DNA of 64,000 bases, taken from Ditylenchus dipsaci (taxonomy: Eukaryota; Nematoda; Chromadorea; Rhabditida; Anguinidae). The notes under the pieces were generated by a model. The model was not told the DNA's origin. It worked only from the letters and a program-made list of their open reading frames with translations, and searched no databases. Positions 11,490 through 22,083 of this stretch are shown here, piece after piece. The first letter of the stretch is position 1, and every line of letters starts with the position of its first letter. The position numbers and the translations under genes are program-made. The DNA is taken from NCBI GenBank assembly GCA_004194705.1, contig SADC01000329.1:682001-746000 (forward strand), read 5' to 3'.

Positions 11490-11885
11490 AGATCTTGAGA
11501 TGGTATGGGACTCCCGTCCCGTACTGTCTCGAAGAGGTTTTTTTGTGTATTTTTCGTCCCGGAGTATTTTTCCGCCTTCCGGATTTATTTTCCTGTCCCG
11601 TCTCTGGAATTCGAAAATCTTAGTGAAGTTTAGTCTAGTTTTTATTATCATTTGAGACTCCCGCCAAATTTTGAGTTAATATTGGGGTTGTCAATTGACA
11701 GTATCTGAATTTTGTCATTGACATGAAACTGGGGCGAAATTGTCTGCATATTTTTTGAGAACTGATTCTTGTTGTCAAATTTCCCTTCTTCGACCGGACC
11801 GAGAAAATCATTGTCCCGTCCCGGGATTTTACTTGATCCCGGATTACCGTCCCGGTGGTGCCGAAAGTTCCCAAAACTCAATTTT
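11490..11885. repeat. Short-word island TCCCGTCCCG
   Basis: CCCGTCCCG, TCCCGTC and CCCGGATT words occur at both ends of this region (11508-11612 and 11815-11860). A chemically similar island at 54825-54910 uses GGGACGGGATTC and AATCCCGTCCCG. Confidence 0.5.
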
Positions 11886-12261
11886 TTACTGACCAGAACT
11901 CAAACATAATGTCTTTTTTGAACACCTGAGCTGATTTTAGGCCGATATAGAGTTTCGGGGAACGATTTTTAAAAAGTTGATTTAGGGGGGGGGGGAGGCA
12001 GAATAATGTGTATGCAAGTAGCGTCTAAAGCTTTTATTTCATCGATGGCAAGGACAGCGAAGGACCACAAACATTGTTGTAATTGTTGATTGCGCAAAAC
12101 AGACTGGCTGATTCTGGACTTTTTGAAAATGTGTAGGGTTGTTAGGACAACTCGTAAGCAACTCGAAGAAAAGTCTGTTTTTCTCAGCCGTGGCTTGATA
12201 TTAACTATTTTTACCGTTAAATGCGCTAGATTCCATAAACGCCACTAATCATACAGGGGCC

Positions 12262-12535
12262 ACTAACAAGAAGATGTTGAACATAGTTTTGAGTACTGGG
12301 GTCTACCGCATAAATAAACTCTGGTATGCATGCTTTTTCATGCATGCAGAGTCACTTACGAGTGATTTGTGTCTAAGGTATGTGGGTATGCGCATCTCAA
12401 CTCCAAGCCCCCAAGCCCCTGCGCCCCGAAGGGGGCGCAGGGGGCTTGAGAGTTAGAGATGCGCGCACTCACTTACCTTAGACATGATTCCGAGAAGTAC
12501 TCTTGATCAAAAATGCATATAGAGTCTCTTTTTGC
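12262..12535. mobile_element. hAT-like family fragment, central portion
   Basis: Contains the paired family blocks CTACCGCATAAATAAACTCT and TTTGTGTCTAAGGTATGTGG, the GC-rich hairpin around CCTGCGCCCCGAAGGGGGCG, and the mirrored ACTCACTTACCTTAGACATG. Both terminal GGCACTTATT repeats are lacking, so the copy is truncated on each side. Confidence 0.65.
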
Positions 12536-12589
12536 CACGGCCCAGTTGAAAAACATCGTGAGGCAAGCGAAGAATACAGATATTTGAAT

Positions 12590-12905
12590 TTCTAACGTTC
12601 TGCCATGAAAGTAGCCCCCTTTTATTCCCTCCCCCCCCAATACAGCCCTTATTCCCTTTGAAATTCAAAAGGCGCCAATTTAAAATTTTCAAATTTTGAC
12701 TAAAAAACCATGATACACCCCCCCCCCCCCCCCTGAGGTTCGAAATTTTTTCTTCTTCTCAGAATCAAAGAAACAGCCGGCTTTCACATGGAATCGGGGT
12801 CGAGAAACACGAATATGAGGTTATCTCTTCGATCTGATTACTCCCCGTGGGGGGGATCCTATACTGCAACCTGAAAAACATAGTTACCCCCACCCCCCCC
12901 CCCTT
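12590..12905. repeat. Dispersed repeat, family of 49330-49790
   Basis: Shares AATACAGCCC, CCAATTTAAAATT, TTTGACTAAA and GAATCGGGGTCGAGAAACAC, in the same order, with 49330-49790. It ends in a GGATCCTATACTGCAAC block that is also the end of the perfect hairpin at 49168-49308. Runs of C are long here. No coding. Confidence 0.55.
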
Positions 12906-13221
12906 ACTCAGGTATTTACTTTGAAAAATATGCGGCGAAAGCAAATTTCGCGGTTAAATTGTGTCAGCGGCGAAATTGTCGGCGCAAACCATTAAAGGAT
13001 GTGACGAAAATGGTTGGTTTTTTATACTTTTTTAGTTAAACTTTTAGCGTCCCAACTTGAACAGGATAATTATTCGTCGTATCCGACATTTCGTCGTCAG
13101 ATTTAGAATCAGCATGAAAATCTGTTTAAAAATGCATAGATGTGCTTCTTAACCGTTGAAGTGTTTAACCGAAATATAATAAACTAGCAAACAAAATTTA
13201 CAAATAATAAATTGTTCTGCA

Positions 13222-14001
13222 TCATGAAGTGTGGAATCGGTGGATGTAAACCATCATCTGTGAGCTCGCCTTATCAATACACAGATCCAGATAGAGACAC
13301 TCTCCCGTAATCTCGTTTTTGAAGCTTCTCTGCCCTAATTCCATCTCAAAATCGTCATTCACATAGAATCTAATTTCACAAAAACAGACAGTTTGTGCTT
13401 CTAGGAACTGCTGCAAAAGATCGGAAATAATTACCGTATTCTCTCTAATAGACGAGCCTCATGCGTTCAAAATCATATTTGTGGCATTGCGATTTTGACC
13501 CATTTTTTGAAAAATTTTCTCAGTCAAGTTATACCTCAATTTGTAGCCAGTGAGTTGAGCAGATTTAGGGGCAACTTGCTGAGAAAAGCTTACGAAAAGT
13601 GGCTTGAAAACAATGCCAAAAACACCATTTTAAATTTAGAGGAGGGTGGGGGGCGTCTACTAGAGAGAATACGGTAGTTGCCATAATATCGGTATTACCT
13701 TCTTGACTGCCTCCAAAACACTGCTATTGTAGCTCCAAAGTAACCTAGATTGTACTCACCCTTTTTGTTGCACATTCGTTGTAGAATGTCAAGTCAAGCA
13801 ATTCTGGTATTTGGTAGCCGGACTCGTGGCTTCTGTTCACTTAAAAAAATTTCTATTTTATGTTTTTCTGCCTGGTTTTGTAGTTCAAGTTGTTGCTAAG
13901 CTCCGTTATAAACATACCAATGAGCACTTGTCCAAATGGGATCTGTCGAGAAACTCGAATACTTCTTTGAACACATCATACATTTCTATTTCAACAAAAT
14001 C
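13222..14001 (-). CDS. Candidate F-box-containing gene, partial or decayed
   Basis: Two exon-like segments have good splice sites. Exon 14001-13918 (acceptor TATATGCAG, donor GTATGT, phase 0 to 0) encodes an F-box-like helix pair with VFEFLDRSHLDKCSL. The last exon 13410-13222 (acceptor TTTTGCAG) encodes a 62-residue C terminus including IRFYVNDDFEMELGQRSF and ends in TGA. A third segment ending at 13760 (donor GTGAGT) has one open frame (YQIPELLDLTFYNECATKR). It joins the last exon in phase, but it cannot be joined to the F-box exon without meeting a stop. The intron 13759-13411 contains a pogo MITE. The gene may be decayed, or I may be missing an exon. F-box proteins recruit substrates to SCF ubiquitin ligases; no substrate can be inferred. 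Confidence 0.35.
13434..13674. mobile_element. pogo-family MITE
   Basis: Ends CCGTATTCTCTCTAATAGAC and CTACTAGAGAGAATACGG are flanked by TA. The interior is a palindrome around GTTATACCTCAATTTGTAGC, similar to the interior of 2444-2685 and 53996-54251. Confidence 0.75.
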
Positions 14002-14230
14002 CTGCATATAAAATTGGAAAAGAAGGGTACGGTAATAATATAATTAATAATATATAGGCTGCGCTTTTTCGGATAAATTATTTTTTGCCATGGTTTCAGC
14101 CTTGGTCCCCCTGATGTAATTTTTTCACTTTTTCAGAAATGTAATTTGTCTCAACTTTTTGATAATAATAATAATTTATTTTTTCAAGCCAAACTAAAGA
14201 TGTTCAGCATGAAAAGTTGATTTAGAAATT

Positions 14231-14985
14231 AACAAGGTTCGCCAAATTGTCGCCGGGATTTGTTTTATTCATATATTTTGAAATTTGTTGTGTTTCGACG
14301 AGATATTTTTTAGATTCGATAGAGGAGACTCTAGGCAGAAGAATGACACAAAAAAATCATTTTTCGATGACCTTTTTATTTATTGTCGAGCTCTCAAACA
14401 TTTTTTGATTTTTAGCTCAAAGTGCCGTATGAAATCGAACAAAAAGTCTGGACTGACATATGGTACGGAATTGATGGATCTCCAAAAAAGTGCAAACCGA
14501 GTATCGTAGGAAGCACGGAAGAAAGCCTGGAGCTCTGAATATTCAAAGCACTGCTTCTTCCGTCAGAACTGCTCAAACCAACTCGAAACGAAAAACCAAA
14601 ACATCAACTGACTTTGTTCTGTTTTCTTTCTTCTGTTGACGCTAGCTGTTTGGAAGAGCTTCTTCCGCCTCTGGCGAATGTATTTTTTGTTTGGAACTCC
14701 TAATGAAGCTCTAAAGTATCTTCCTGCGATACTCGATATGCACTTGCTTTGGAGATCATATGTCAGTTCAGACTTTTTGATCGATTTTATAGGAGATTTT
14801 CCGCTAAAAATCAAATAAATGTTCAAGAGCTCCGCAATGAATAAAATGTTTAAAAACATTATTTTTATTGTGTCATTCTGCTTCCTAGAGTCTCTTTCAT
14901 AGAATCTGGAAAAGATCTTGTCAAAACACAATAAATTTCAAAAGATATTGGTAAAACAAATCCCGGCGAAAATTTGGCGAACCCT
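14231..14985. mobile_element. Palindromic element with CAGGGTTCGCC-type ends
   Basis: Arms begin AGGTTCGCCAAATTGTCGCC and end GGCGAAAATTTGGCGAACCC. Inner arms include TTTCGACGAGATATTTTTTA and AGAAGAATGACACAAAAAAA with their diverged complements. The CAGGG start suggests hAT affinity, but no matching 8-bp flanks are visible. The ORFs spanning the centre (14563-14931 -) have no domain I can support. Confidence 0.6.
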
Positions 14986-14999
14986 GTATTATCAGTTGT

Positions 15000-15110
15000 G
15001 TTGCAGATTTAGGTTAATGCAAAAATGCAAGAACAAGAAACACACATTGTGCAAGAAACAAGAATCTTGCACTTTTTTACAAGATTTTCGCAAGAATGCA
15101 AGAAAATCTT
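15000..15110. repeat. Short-word island GCAAGAA
   Basis: GCAAGAA, ACAAGAA and GCAAGAATGCAAGAA recur about eight times within 110 bp, with TTCTTGC-like complements at the junction (AATCTTGCACTTTTTTACAAG). Immediately downstream of the element at 14231-14985. Non-coding. Confidence 0.5.
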
Positions 15111-15388
15111 TTAGACATCAGTTCTGTTGAACTTTTTTTTTGTAAAGTCCAAACAACGAGAAGCGGCATCAAAGAAATATGATTGATTTCTTTAGCTGAT
15201 TTTCGGTATAATTTTGAAATTATTTTCTCAAAAATGCTGTTTCATACCCAAAATTGACCCTAAAAATGGCGCTTGTAATGTAAAGTCGTCCCATTTTATA
15301 GCGTTACCGAATATTTTTTAAGTAATTTGAAATTTATGGTAACTTAGGTGATTATAATCAATCAAATCAATATAATCTACTTTTCTAA

Positions 15389-15515
15389 CACTCCGAAGGC
15401 CGAGCGGCATTTTGGCCGCTTTTGACACAGAATTTCAAGCTGATTCTTTTTCTTTTCTTTTAAACCCTTTTCAGATTTCCAAAGAGTATAAATGACCATT
15501 GAAAATTTCACCTAT
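15389..15515. mobile_element. Partial copy of the TAA-flanked CACTCC element
   Basis: Starts TAACACTCCGAAGGCCGAGCGG, closely matching the end of the PIF/Harbinger-like element at 30088-30938. The second end is not recognisable nearby. Confidence 0.5.
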
Positions 15516-17309
15516 GCAAGTCATTTTTTGACAGATATTTTCGCCTTCTGCAATGCCTTTTGCAACTATTTATTTCAATTTTGTCGGCATGCGATACGCG
15601 ATATCAATATGCGCACTAATGTTTGAAAAACGAACGGCATAATTTGTATACCATTCTGATGACAGAGCAGGAAAAAAGTGCTTTGAAGTAAAGTAAAATG
15701 AAGAGCGTGGAGCGCTAGTTAATTTTCCAAAATAATCACAAAAACTGACGTTAAGCTGAAACATGAGTTTTATCTAGTCAAGCTGAATTCTGACACTGGA
15801 TTGCGAATTAGGTGTATTAGCTAAACTACCTGATCCTTTTCTCACTCAAAAAGTGGCGTTAAGTGCTTTTTAGAGTGTCTTAGCATTTAAAACGTGTAGC
15901 AAACATGTTTTAGGGCCAGTCCGACTACTGTATTCTCATTGCTCAAGAGCTTTTTCGAAACGCTGCCCCAGACTTCGACAAACCACTGGAAATTGACTGA
16001 CATCGGCTCAGCTTTAGGATTTCCTCCCTTTGTTACTTTTTTTATTGCCGTGAATCATTCATTTATTGTAGAGTTCTCGGATTGTGGCTTTGAAGGACGA
16101 GTTCCAGCAAACCTCCGGTGCCTGAACATTCAATTCTACCACTTGTGCATGAACAAATAAAGCGAAGAACAAACTTAGAGCACCTTCCAGAACCAGGGCC
16201 GGCGTAGGGTGTAGGTGTAATGCCTAGGGGTGCGCTTCTATCAGAGAGAATATGGTATTTCCGAAAAGAAATTTCGACCAAAAATTTAGTCATTGAAGTC
16301 ATAATTTCAACAAAAACGATACAGGATTCGAGTAATGAAAATGATTGGTTGTAAAAGTCCAAGGATTAGAGGTATGTTTATTTCCTGTTAATTTAATCAT
16401 TTCACTATTTTCAGCGCATTATTCCGACTCCAAAAGTAAATGGTAATTCCTGCGTCTGATAAAATTTATGGCATCGAGACCCATGATTGCGTTATGCCAG
16501 GAGGGTTGATTAACATTTTATAAAAATTATAAAGTAAGCGGTAGAGTCTAGAAATGGCAAAATTTGATTTAAAACAAAGTTTTGAAAGCGATCTAAGATC
16601 TTAAATTACCATTCTTTACAAAAAATATTTATGTTGTTTCATTTGCGATTAATTTATTACAGGTCCTAACTGCGTCAGAATCGTCAGATAGCTGGTGCAG
16701 CCAGGCTGGGTGAGAGGAAACCTTGCCCTATCATTTAAGAAAATCTGTCATGCATGGGATAGTGTGATAAATGTAAGAAGTGAGCTGGGGCATTGGTTCG
16801 ATCCAGGTAAACTGTACAATGAAAAGTAATTGTTTTCTTTTAATAAAGATAAATAAAAAAGCTATTTTCTTAAAAAAAACGCAACGCAAAAGGTTCATAC
16901 ATTGGTGAAGCAAACTAGTTTTTAGTTCCAGCAGGACTGACCTTTATCAATTTTAAAAAACTCTAGATTAGATAAAAAATATCTAGTTGAGGCTAAACTG
17001 AACATGAGCCCCACTCCCTTCGTCCTGAGCCTAACCCTCAGTCAAATCAGCTAGGGGATCAAGGCAATTTTTTCGGAAAATTTTTGTATACCTAGAATTT
17101 CTTTGTACAAGATGATTAAAAAATGTTTTTTGAGTGTCGACAAAATTTTCACAAAAAATTGTCTTGGTCCTCCAAGCTGATTTTACTCAGGTTCAATGCT
17201 CCTTAGTTGGTTTATGTCCCTAAATTTCCAATTTCTCTCATTTTCTTTTAAAAACAACATTCACTATAAAGTGCTTTCCAGACATACCGTGAAAAAACAG
17301 TTTACTGAA
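15516..17309. other. No gene confidently seen upstream of NUDT2
   Basis: Contains a pogo-end remnant near 16225-16256 (TATCAGAGAGAATATGGTA). A tRNA-like B box (GGTTCGATCC, 16797) follows a weak A-box-like word (TGGGATAGTGTG), but no cloverleaf forms. A 73-codon ORF at 15939-16160 ends beside AATAAA but has no recognisable domain. Confidence 0.4.
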
Positions 17310-19522
17310 ATGACCGACCAATTGGAACGATCAGCCGGAATTTTGGTCTACCGCAAAACTGAATCGGGAAGCCTCTACTTACTCCTGCAAGCCTCTTATG
17401 CGCCATACCACTGGAGCCCGCCAAAGGGTATCTTTTACTGCTTTTATAATATGCATGTCAGTTTTGGCCTATTTCTGATCAGAGGCTCAAATTTTGATGA
17501 GTGGTTAATTATACAAAGATCCTCAATATAGCGCACACCTGTGGATCGGTTTTAATGCCCTATACGACAATAGGACAGTTTTTATCGCCTTGGCCCCGCC
17601 CTTGATGATTTTTTGTGATTTTTAGGCTCAGGCGAGGGTTGGCCAGCTTATGTTGGCACGGACTCAAACATATCTCAGACTTGTGTTTGACTCCGTCCTA
17701 ACATACCCTGGCATACCCTTTCCTAAGCCTGAAAATCGCGAAAAAGTCAACAGGGGGACCAAGGCGAAAAACTGTCCTGTTATTGCGTATGGCCAATTTT
17801 ATTAAGGCTCAAATTGAATTGCAGCGGTAAAACTGTGAATTTCAACGGTAAATTAATTTTTTTCAACGGTATTTTCAAATTTGCCATAAAACAATGAAAT
17901 CCAACGGTAAATTTGTGAAATTCAGCGGTAAATTTATCGTAATGTCAACTTTACAGTCCTTTGCCTCATAGAAATGAGCCCTTTGACCGACTTGAGATTG
18001 CATCTGAAATAGTGCTAAAGTTATTTCTGCCTGAACAATTCACAAACATTGATATACAAATAAGGCAACGGACTGTAAAGTTGACATTACGATAAATTTA
18101 CCGCTGAATTTCACAAATTTACCGTTGGATTTCATTGTTTTATGGCAAATTTGAAAATACCGTTGAAAAAAATTAATTTACCGTTGAAATTCACAGTTTT
18201 ACCGCTGCATTTCACTTACAGCCTTTTATTAATTTATACGGCGTATAAACTTAGAAATAAATTTCATTAAGTAGCATATACCCTATCTCTTCTAATCCTA
18301 TACCCAACCACTGGCGGACCTGACTACAGTTGATGATAAAGCCGGGCACTAGGAAGACAGAGGCACAATATGAAGGTTTTATTGGTATGCCCACAAACAA
18401 AAGAAGATTTAATATATTAGATAACTTCGAATTTTTCTTACTGTTTGATGCTTGTGCTTGCTCCTGTCTTCCTTCTCATGCTTGCTGGCTTCTTTCTCCC
18501 GATCCTACTTCATTTCTCCTGCTCATTGGGTTCACCTATCGTTTAATACAGAAAATTTCTCATCCTTATACTCATAAGGGTATGCTGTATCAAGACTTTT
18601 GTATCATTAGTCATACAAAAATTAATTTTTAATAGAATCCGCTTAATAATAGAAAATTTACTGCTCATTCTTAATTTTAAGAAAAACTGAAATACCGTAT
18701 TTCCTTTTTTCCATTTATTTTTCAATCGACATCTAGGGTGGAGGCAATTAGAGGGAAGGCGAGGAGGGGGGGGGGTGTCAAATAGAGGGGGGTCAAATTT
18801 TCGGGCACGTATCCTACCCCGAAAAGTTCGTTTACCTAAAATCTTTTAATAAGGCGAAAAGAGCCTCTTGTCGCTCGGAAGACATTTTTTGGTCCCGGCT
18901 AACGTACGCTGGCCTAACCTGCCTAATCTTAAACCTGAAAAGGGTAGTTAAAGCGGAATTGTGACTGAAAACCCATTATATTTTTTTTGAGGAAACGAGC
19001 TTTTCGGGGAAATGAACCCTTGGGGGAAATGATATTTGTCGGGGTAACGTACTTTCCGAGCAAATGCCAGTCTTCTTTTTTGACCAAAAGCTTATTAGAG
19101 GAAAGCGCCTATTTTTCTATCGACCTCTAGGGGGGGGGGAAGGGCTGGCTTGGCAATTAGAGAAAAATAAAAAAAATAACAAAAATATTGATGTTTGATA
19201 CATTTCAGGACATCTAGAAGAAAAAGAAGTTGAAATCGAGGCGGCTCTGCGTGAAACAAAGGAAGAATCAGGGATTGTGCTCACTGCAGCCGACGTCGAC
19301 AAGACCTTTCGCCACTCCATGCAATACCCAGTAAAGGACAAAGAGAAGGAGGTGACCTATTTCATCGCTCAGTACTTTGGTCCAGAACAGTTGGAAATGT
19401 CGGAGGAACACACAGTGTACAAGTGGGCCACTATCAAGGAGGCGATTGAATTGGTCAATTTTGAACCGATAAAGACGATGTTGCTGGCCGCTGACGAATA
19501 CATTTCGACCATTGATAAGTGA
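17310..19522 (+). CDS. NUDT2: Bis(5'-nucleosyl)-tetraphosphatase (Ap4A hydrolase), Nudix family
   Basis: Cleaves diadenosine tetraphosphate asymmetrically to ATP and AMP in cytosol or nucleus. Two exons, 17310-17427 and 19209-19522, join in phase 1 (CCAAAG|GTATCT to TTTCAG|GACATC) and give 143 residues, against 147 in human NUDT2. The N-terminal strand SAGILVYRK, then LLLQASYAPYHWSPPKG, match human NUDT2 closely. The full Nudix box GX5EX7REUXEEXGU is present as GHLEEKEVEIEAALRETKEE then SGI (residues about 40-62). The C-terminal YKWATIKEAIEL corresponds to YRWLGLEEACQL. The ATG at 17310 is preferred because homology starts right after it, although the frame is open further upstream to 17196. 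The single intron holds two palindromic repeats and a pogo-end remnant. No sign of decay. Confidence 0.93.
17540..17795. mobile_element. Palindromic repeat with CCTTGGCCCC/GGGGACCAAGG motif
   Basis: Arms CTATACGACAATAGGACAGT and ACTGTCCTGTTATTGCGTAT face each other. Inside each is CGCCTTGGCCCCG or GGGGGACCAAGGCG. The centre carries a TTTAGGCTCAGGCGAGGGTT-type segment facing CCTAAGCCTGAAAATC. This is an example of the CCTTGGTCCCC motif class described in the findings. It lies in the NUDT2 intron. Confidence 0.6.
17815..18222. mobile_element. Foldback element with repeated CAACGGTAAAT words
   Basis: A long, almost perfect inverted repeat: arms of about 145 bp (left start GAATTGCAGCGGTAAAACTG, right end CAGTTTTACCGCTGCATTTC) separated by a loop of about 110 bp. 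Each arm holds five copies of a C(A/G)(A/G)CGGTA word spaced roughly 25-35 bp apart. It lies in the NUDT2 intron. Confidence 0.7.
18230..19208. other. Rest of NUDT2 intron: pogo-end remnant, GGGGAAATGA words
   Basis: A pogo-type end (TACCGTATTTCC) at 18693 is followed by TATTTTTCAATCGACATCTAGG. Near 19080-19135 TATTAGAGGAAAGCGCC and TTTTTCTATCGACCTCTAGG form a degraded repeat of the same pattern. At 19000-19070 GGGGAAATGA-like words repeat. No exon. Confidence 0.4.
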
Positions 19523-20697
19523 AAGAAAGAAACAATAGGAAAAGAACGGTTTAGCAACGAATTAATTTGACTGTATACCTTTTTTTCATTTTGAGTCTGT
19601 GCTTTGCTTGATATATAAAATTATATTATATAAAAGTTGAATGATAAGGAAGCTTAATTATTACCCAATTACACCCGTTAATTTTCTTAAATTCTTCGAT
19701 ATGTCATTATTTTCTCGGATCACTCACTACGATCTGATAAAAATCCACAATCTTTAGGATTTTAACTAAAAAAAATCTTCGTTGGGAGCAATTAGAGGAA
19801 ACAGTGCATACACTATGAGACTTAAGTTGTAATGTGTCAACAAATTCATACGACCTTAGTATACGTGCGACCTTAGTATGGAATCACCAACACATTTTTC
19901 TTTTAAAACTTATGTAAAAAGTACCCGAACTTATATCCCAGACATAAGTTAAACATTGCGTAAGTCATAAAATCGGGATTTCGGGCATCACGTAAAAATA
20001 GGTGTTTTGAAGCTTATTTTCATGTATTCGGCAAGTCTTTTTACAGCTCTTCGCAACCGTGTACGAGGCATCTTTTAAGCATAGGCACTCATCTGTAACG
20101 CAAAAATATCCGCGAATCATTTGCGATTTTACCAATTCGACACACTGTGAGAGGGCTTTAATGTAAGGCTTTTTGAAAAAATGACTGAAATTGGTTAAAC
20201 CGATTTAGCTGAGATTTGAACTTATGACGTCTTGCATTACATTGAGACTCAACTCTAAGACGAAAAATTTCAAAAATTACGGAATTATTTTTGGAATACA
20301 TTGCAGTCACCCCTCAGTTCAACGTCCGTTTAGGTTAAATCGAAGGTTTACTGTAAGACCCCTCACTGGTTAGACTCTTGCTCAACTGTACAAAATACAT
20401 CAACATCAACTCATTCATACAATTCACGCGCTAGAAAACCGTAAAAAGCTACCGACCGTTGTTAGAGACAACCTGTGATATCAAAGCTTTCTTTTTTAAG
20501 ATATCTGAAATTCCTTGATGGTTTTGACTGATGGCGTGTACGACACGAAAAAAAAGCGAACCAGCGTTTCTTTTTTCCTCAAAAAATTTTACATGGTTTT
20601 TATCCAGATTTTTAAGTTTTCTGCATAATTTTCAAAAGTAATATAAAGTTATCAATACTATATTTGACGCAAAATAAGTGAAAAATGGATCTATTAA
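19523..20697. other. Intergenic region after NUDT2, no gene seen
   Basis: AT-rich 3' flank of NUDT2. It includes a CGACCTTAGTATACG direct repeat (19850-19880) and a block AAAAGTACCCGAACTTATATCC resembling the interior of the hAT-like MITE at 43390-43631. No splice-consistent coding segment is seen. Confidence 0.4.
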
Positions 20698-21161
20698 AGG
20701 AGGGGTGAAAGCTGTTAAGGAGATAGTCTCGACACGAAAGGATTAATCCAAGTTTTGTGTCCTTGAATTGTGGTTTTAGAGCCATATTTTGTCGAAAACT
20801 CAGTGTTGCAATGCCAGACAAACTTGTGCAGAATAAAAAGTTGGATTAGCGTCATCGATATCAGAATTTCTGAAATTCTTCAAAAAATGCCCTGAAAATC
20901 GAAATGCGATAGAAGACTAATCAACCTTTTTGACGATTTTTTTCCTTTTTTCATTTTGATTTTACGACATTTTCAAAGGAATTCAGAAACTCTGATATAG
21001 ATAATGCTTATCCAACTTCTCATTCTCCACAAGTCTGTCCGACACTGCAACACCAAGTTTTCGACAAAAATATTGCTCTGAAACCACATTTAAAAACTCA
21101 AGAAAACTTGGGCTAATCTTTTCTAGTCGAGACCACCTCCTTAACAGCTTTCACCTCTCCT
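20698..21161. mobile_element. TTAA-flanked palindromic element (AGGAGGGGTG ends)
   Basis: TTAA at 20694-20697 and 21162-21165 bound an inverted repeat starting AGGAGGGGTGAAAGCTGTTA and ending TAACAGCTTTCACCTCTCCT. Arms are diverged in places, so it is older than 3609-3798. Arms total about 200 bp each. Confidence 0.7.
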
Positions 21162-21184
21162 TTAAGAAAATTAAAAACACACGT

Positions 21185-21655
21185 GCCCCTTTTAAACACA
21201 CGGGTAAGTGAGTGCGTGCATCTCCAACTCTCAAGCCCTCTGCGCCCCTTCGGGGGCGCAGGGGCGCAGGGGGCTTGGGGGCTTGGAATTGAGATGCGCC
21301 TACCCACATACCTTAGACACAAATCGCTCGAAAGTAACTTTGGTTGCATAAAAACAATACGCATGCCAGAGTTTCTTTATGCGGTAGGCCCCAGATAACA
21401 AAACTATCTACAAATCCCATCTTTTTGGTATTTTCAAAGACATTAAGGTACCCTTTTTGTTTATATAGCTTGGGGACCAAGGCAATTGGTCAACTTATGG
21501 TTACCAGAATTTTTTTTGAAATCCTATTTTTTTAGTAGGAAAAACGTTGGGAAACAACTTTTTTTATCGTTCCTAGGGTATTCAAATTACTTAGAAGACG
21601 TTTAAACACGATTCACAGTTTACCGAAAAAGGGCTCCCCAGGCACATAAGTGCCA
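21185..21655. mobile_element. hAT-like family copy, one end missing
   Basis: Central hairpin (CCCCTTCGGGGGCGCAGGG), the GCGGTAGGCCCCAGATAACA block and the TTTAAACACGATTCACAG arm are present, ending at CACATAAGTGCC. The opposite arm is absent next to the TTAA element. Confidence 0.65.
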
Positions 21656-22083
21656 AATAATCTTCGGTTGAGTCTTTATCTGTTTTTAGTCTAACCTCGA
21701 TTTAACGGCCCCTCTTATACGACCCCTACCTACGGCTGGCTGTAATGCGTCAACTTCAGAATTTCCAGCATTTTTTATCAGCGAAATTTGTTGCATGTAT
21801 CTTTAAAAAATTTCCACTCAAGACAAATTTTAGATTAAATATAATTTATACAAAGAACTGAATTTTCGAAGGCTGAGCTAATGTCTAGTCACACTAAAGT
21901 GTAGACCTTTCAATCAAAAGCACTATCATGGCTTTTTCTCCAGTCTTCTTTTTCATTTATTTACTCAACTTACAATATTCAATTATTGGACTTTTTAAAT
22001 ATTGAATGCTACGCATAACACTCAAATATTCGCTTCGCTTTTCCACTGTAACTCAATAAATTGCTAGAATTGTGTGAATTACA

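Noticed and set aside
14563..14931. 122-codon ORF as a hAT transposase fragment
   Set aside because: Lies across the fold of a palindrome and lacks the hAT dimerisation residues.
16755..16815. Possible tRNA gene with B box GGTTCGATCC
   Set aside because: A-box is weak and no acceptor or anticodon stem can be formed.
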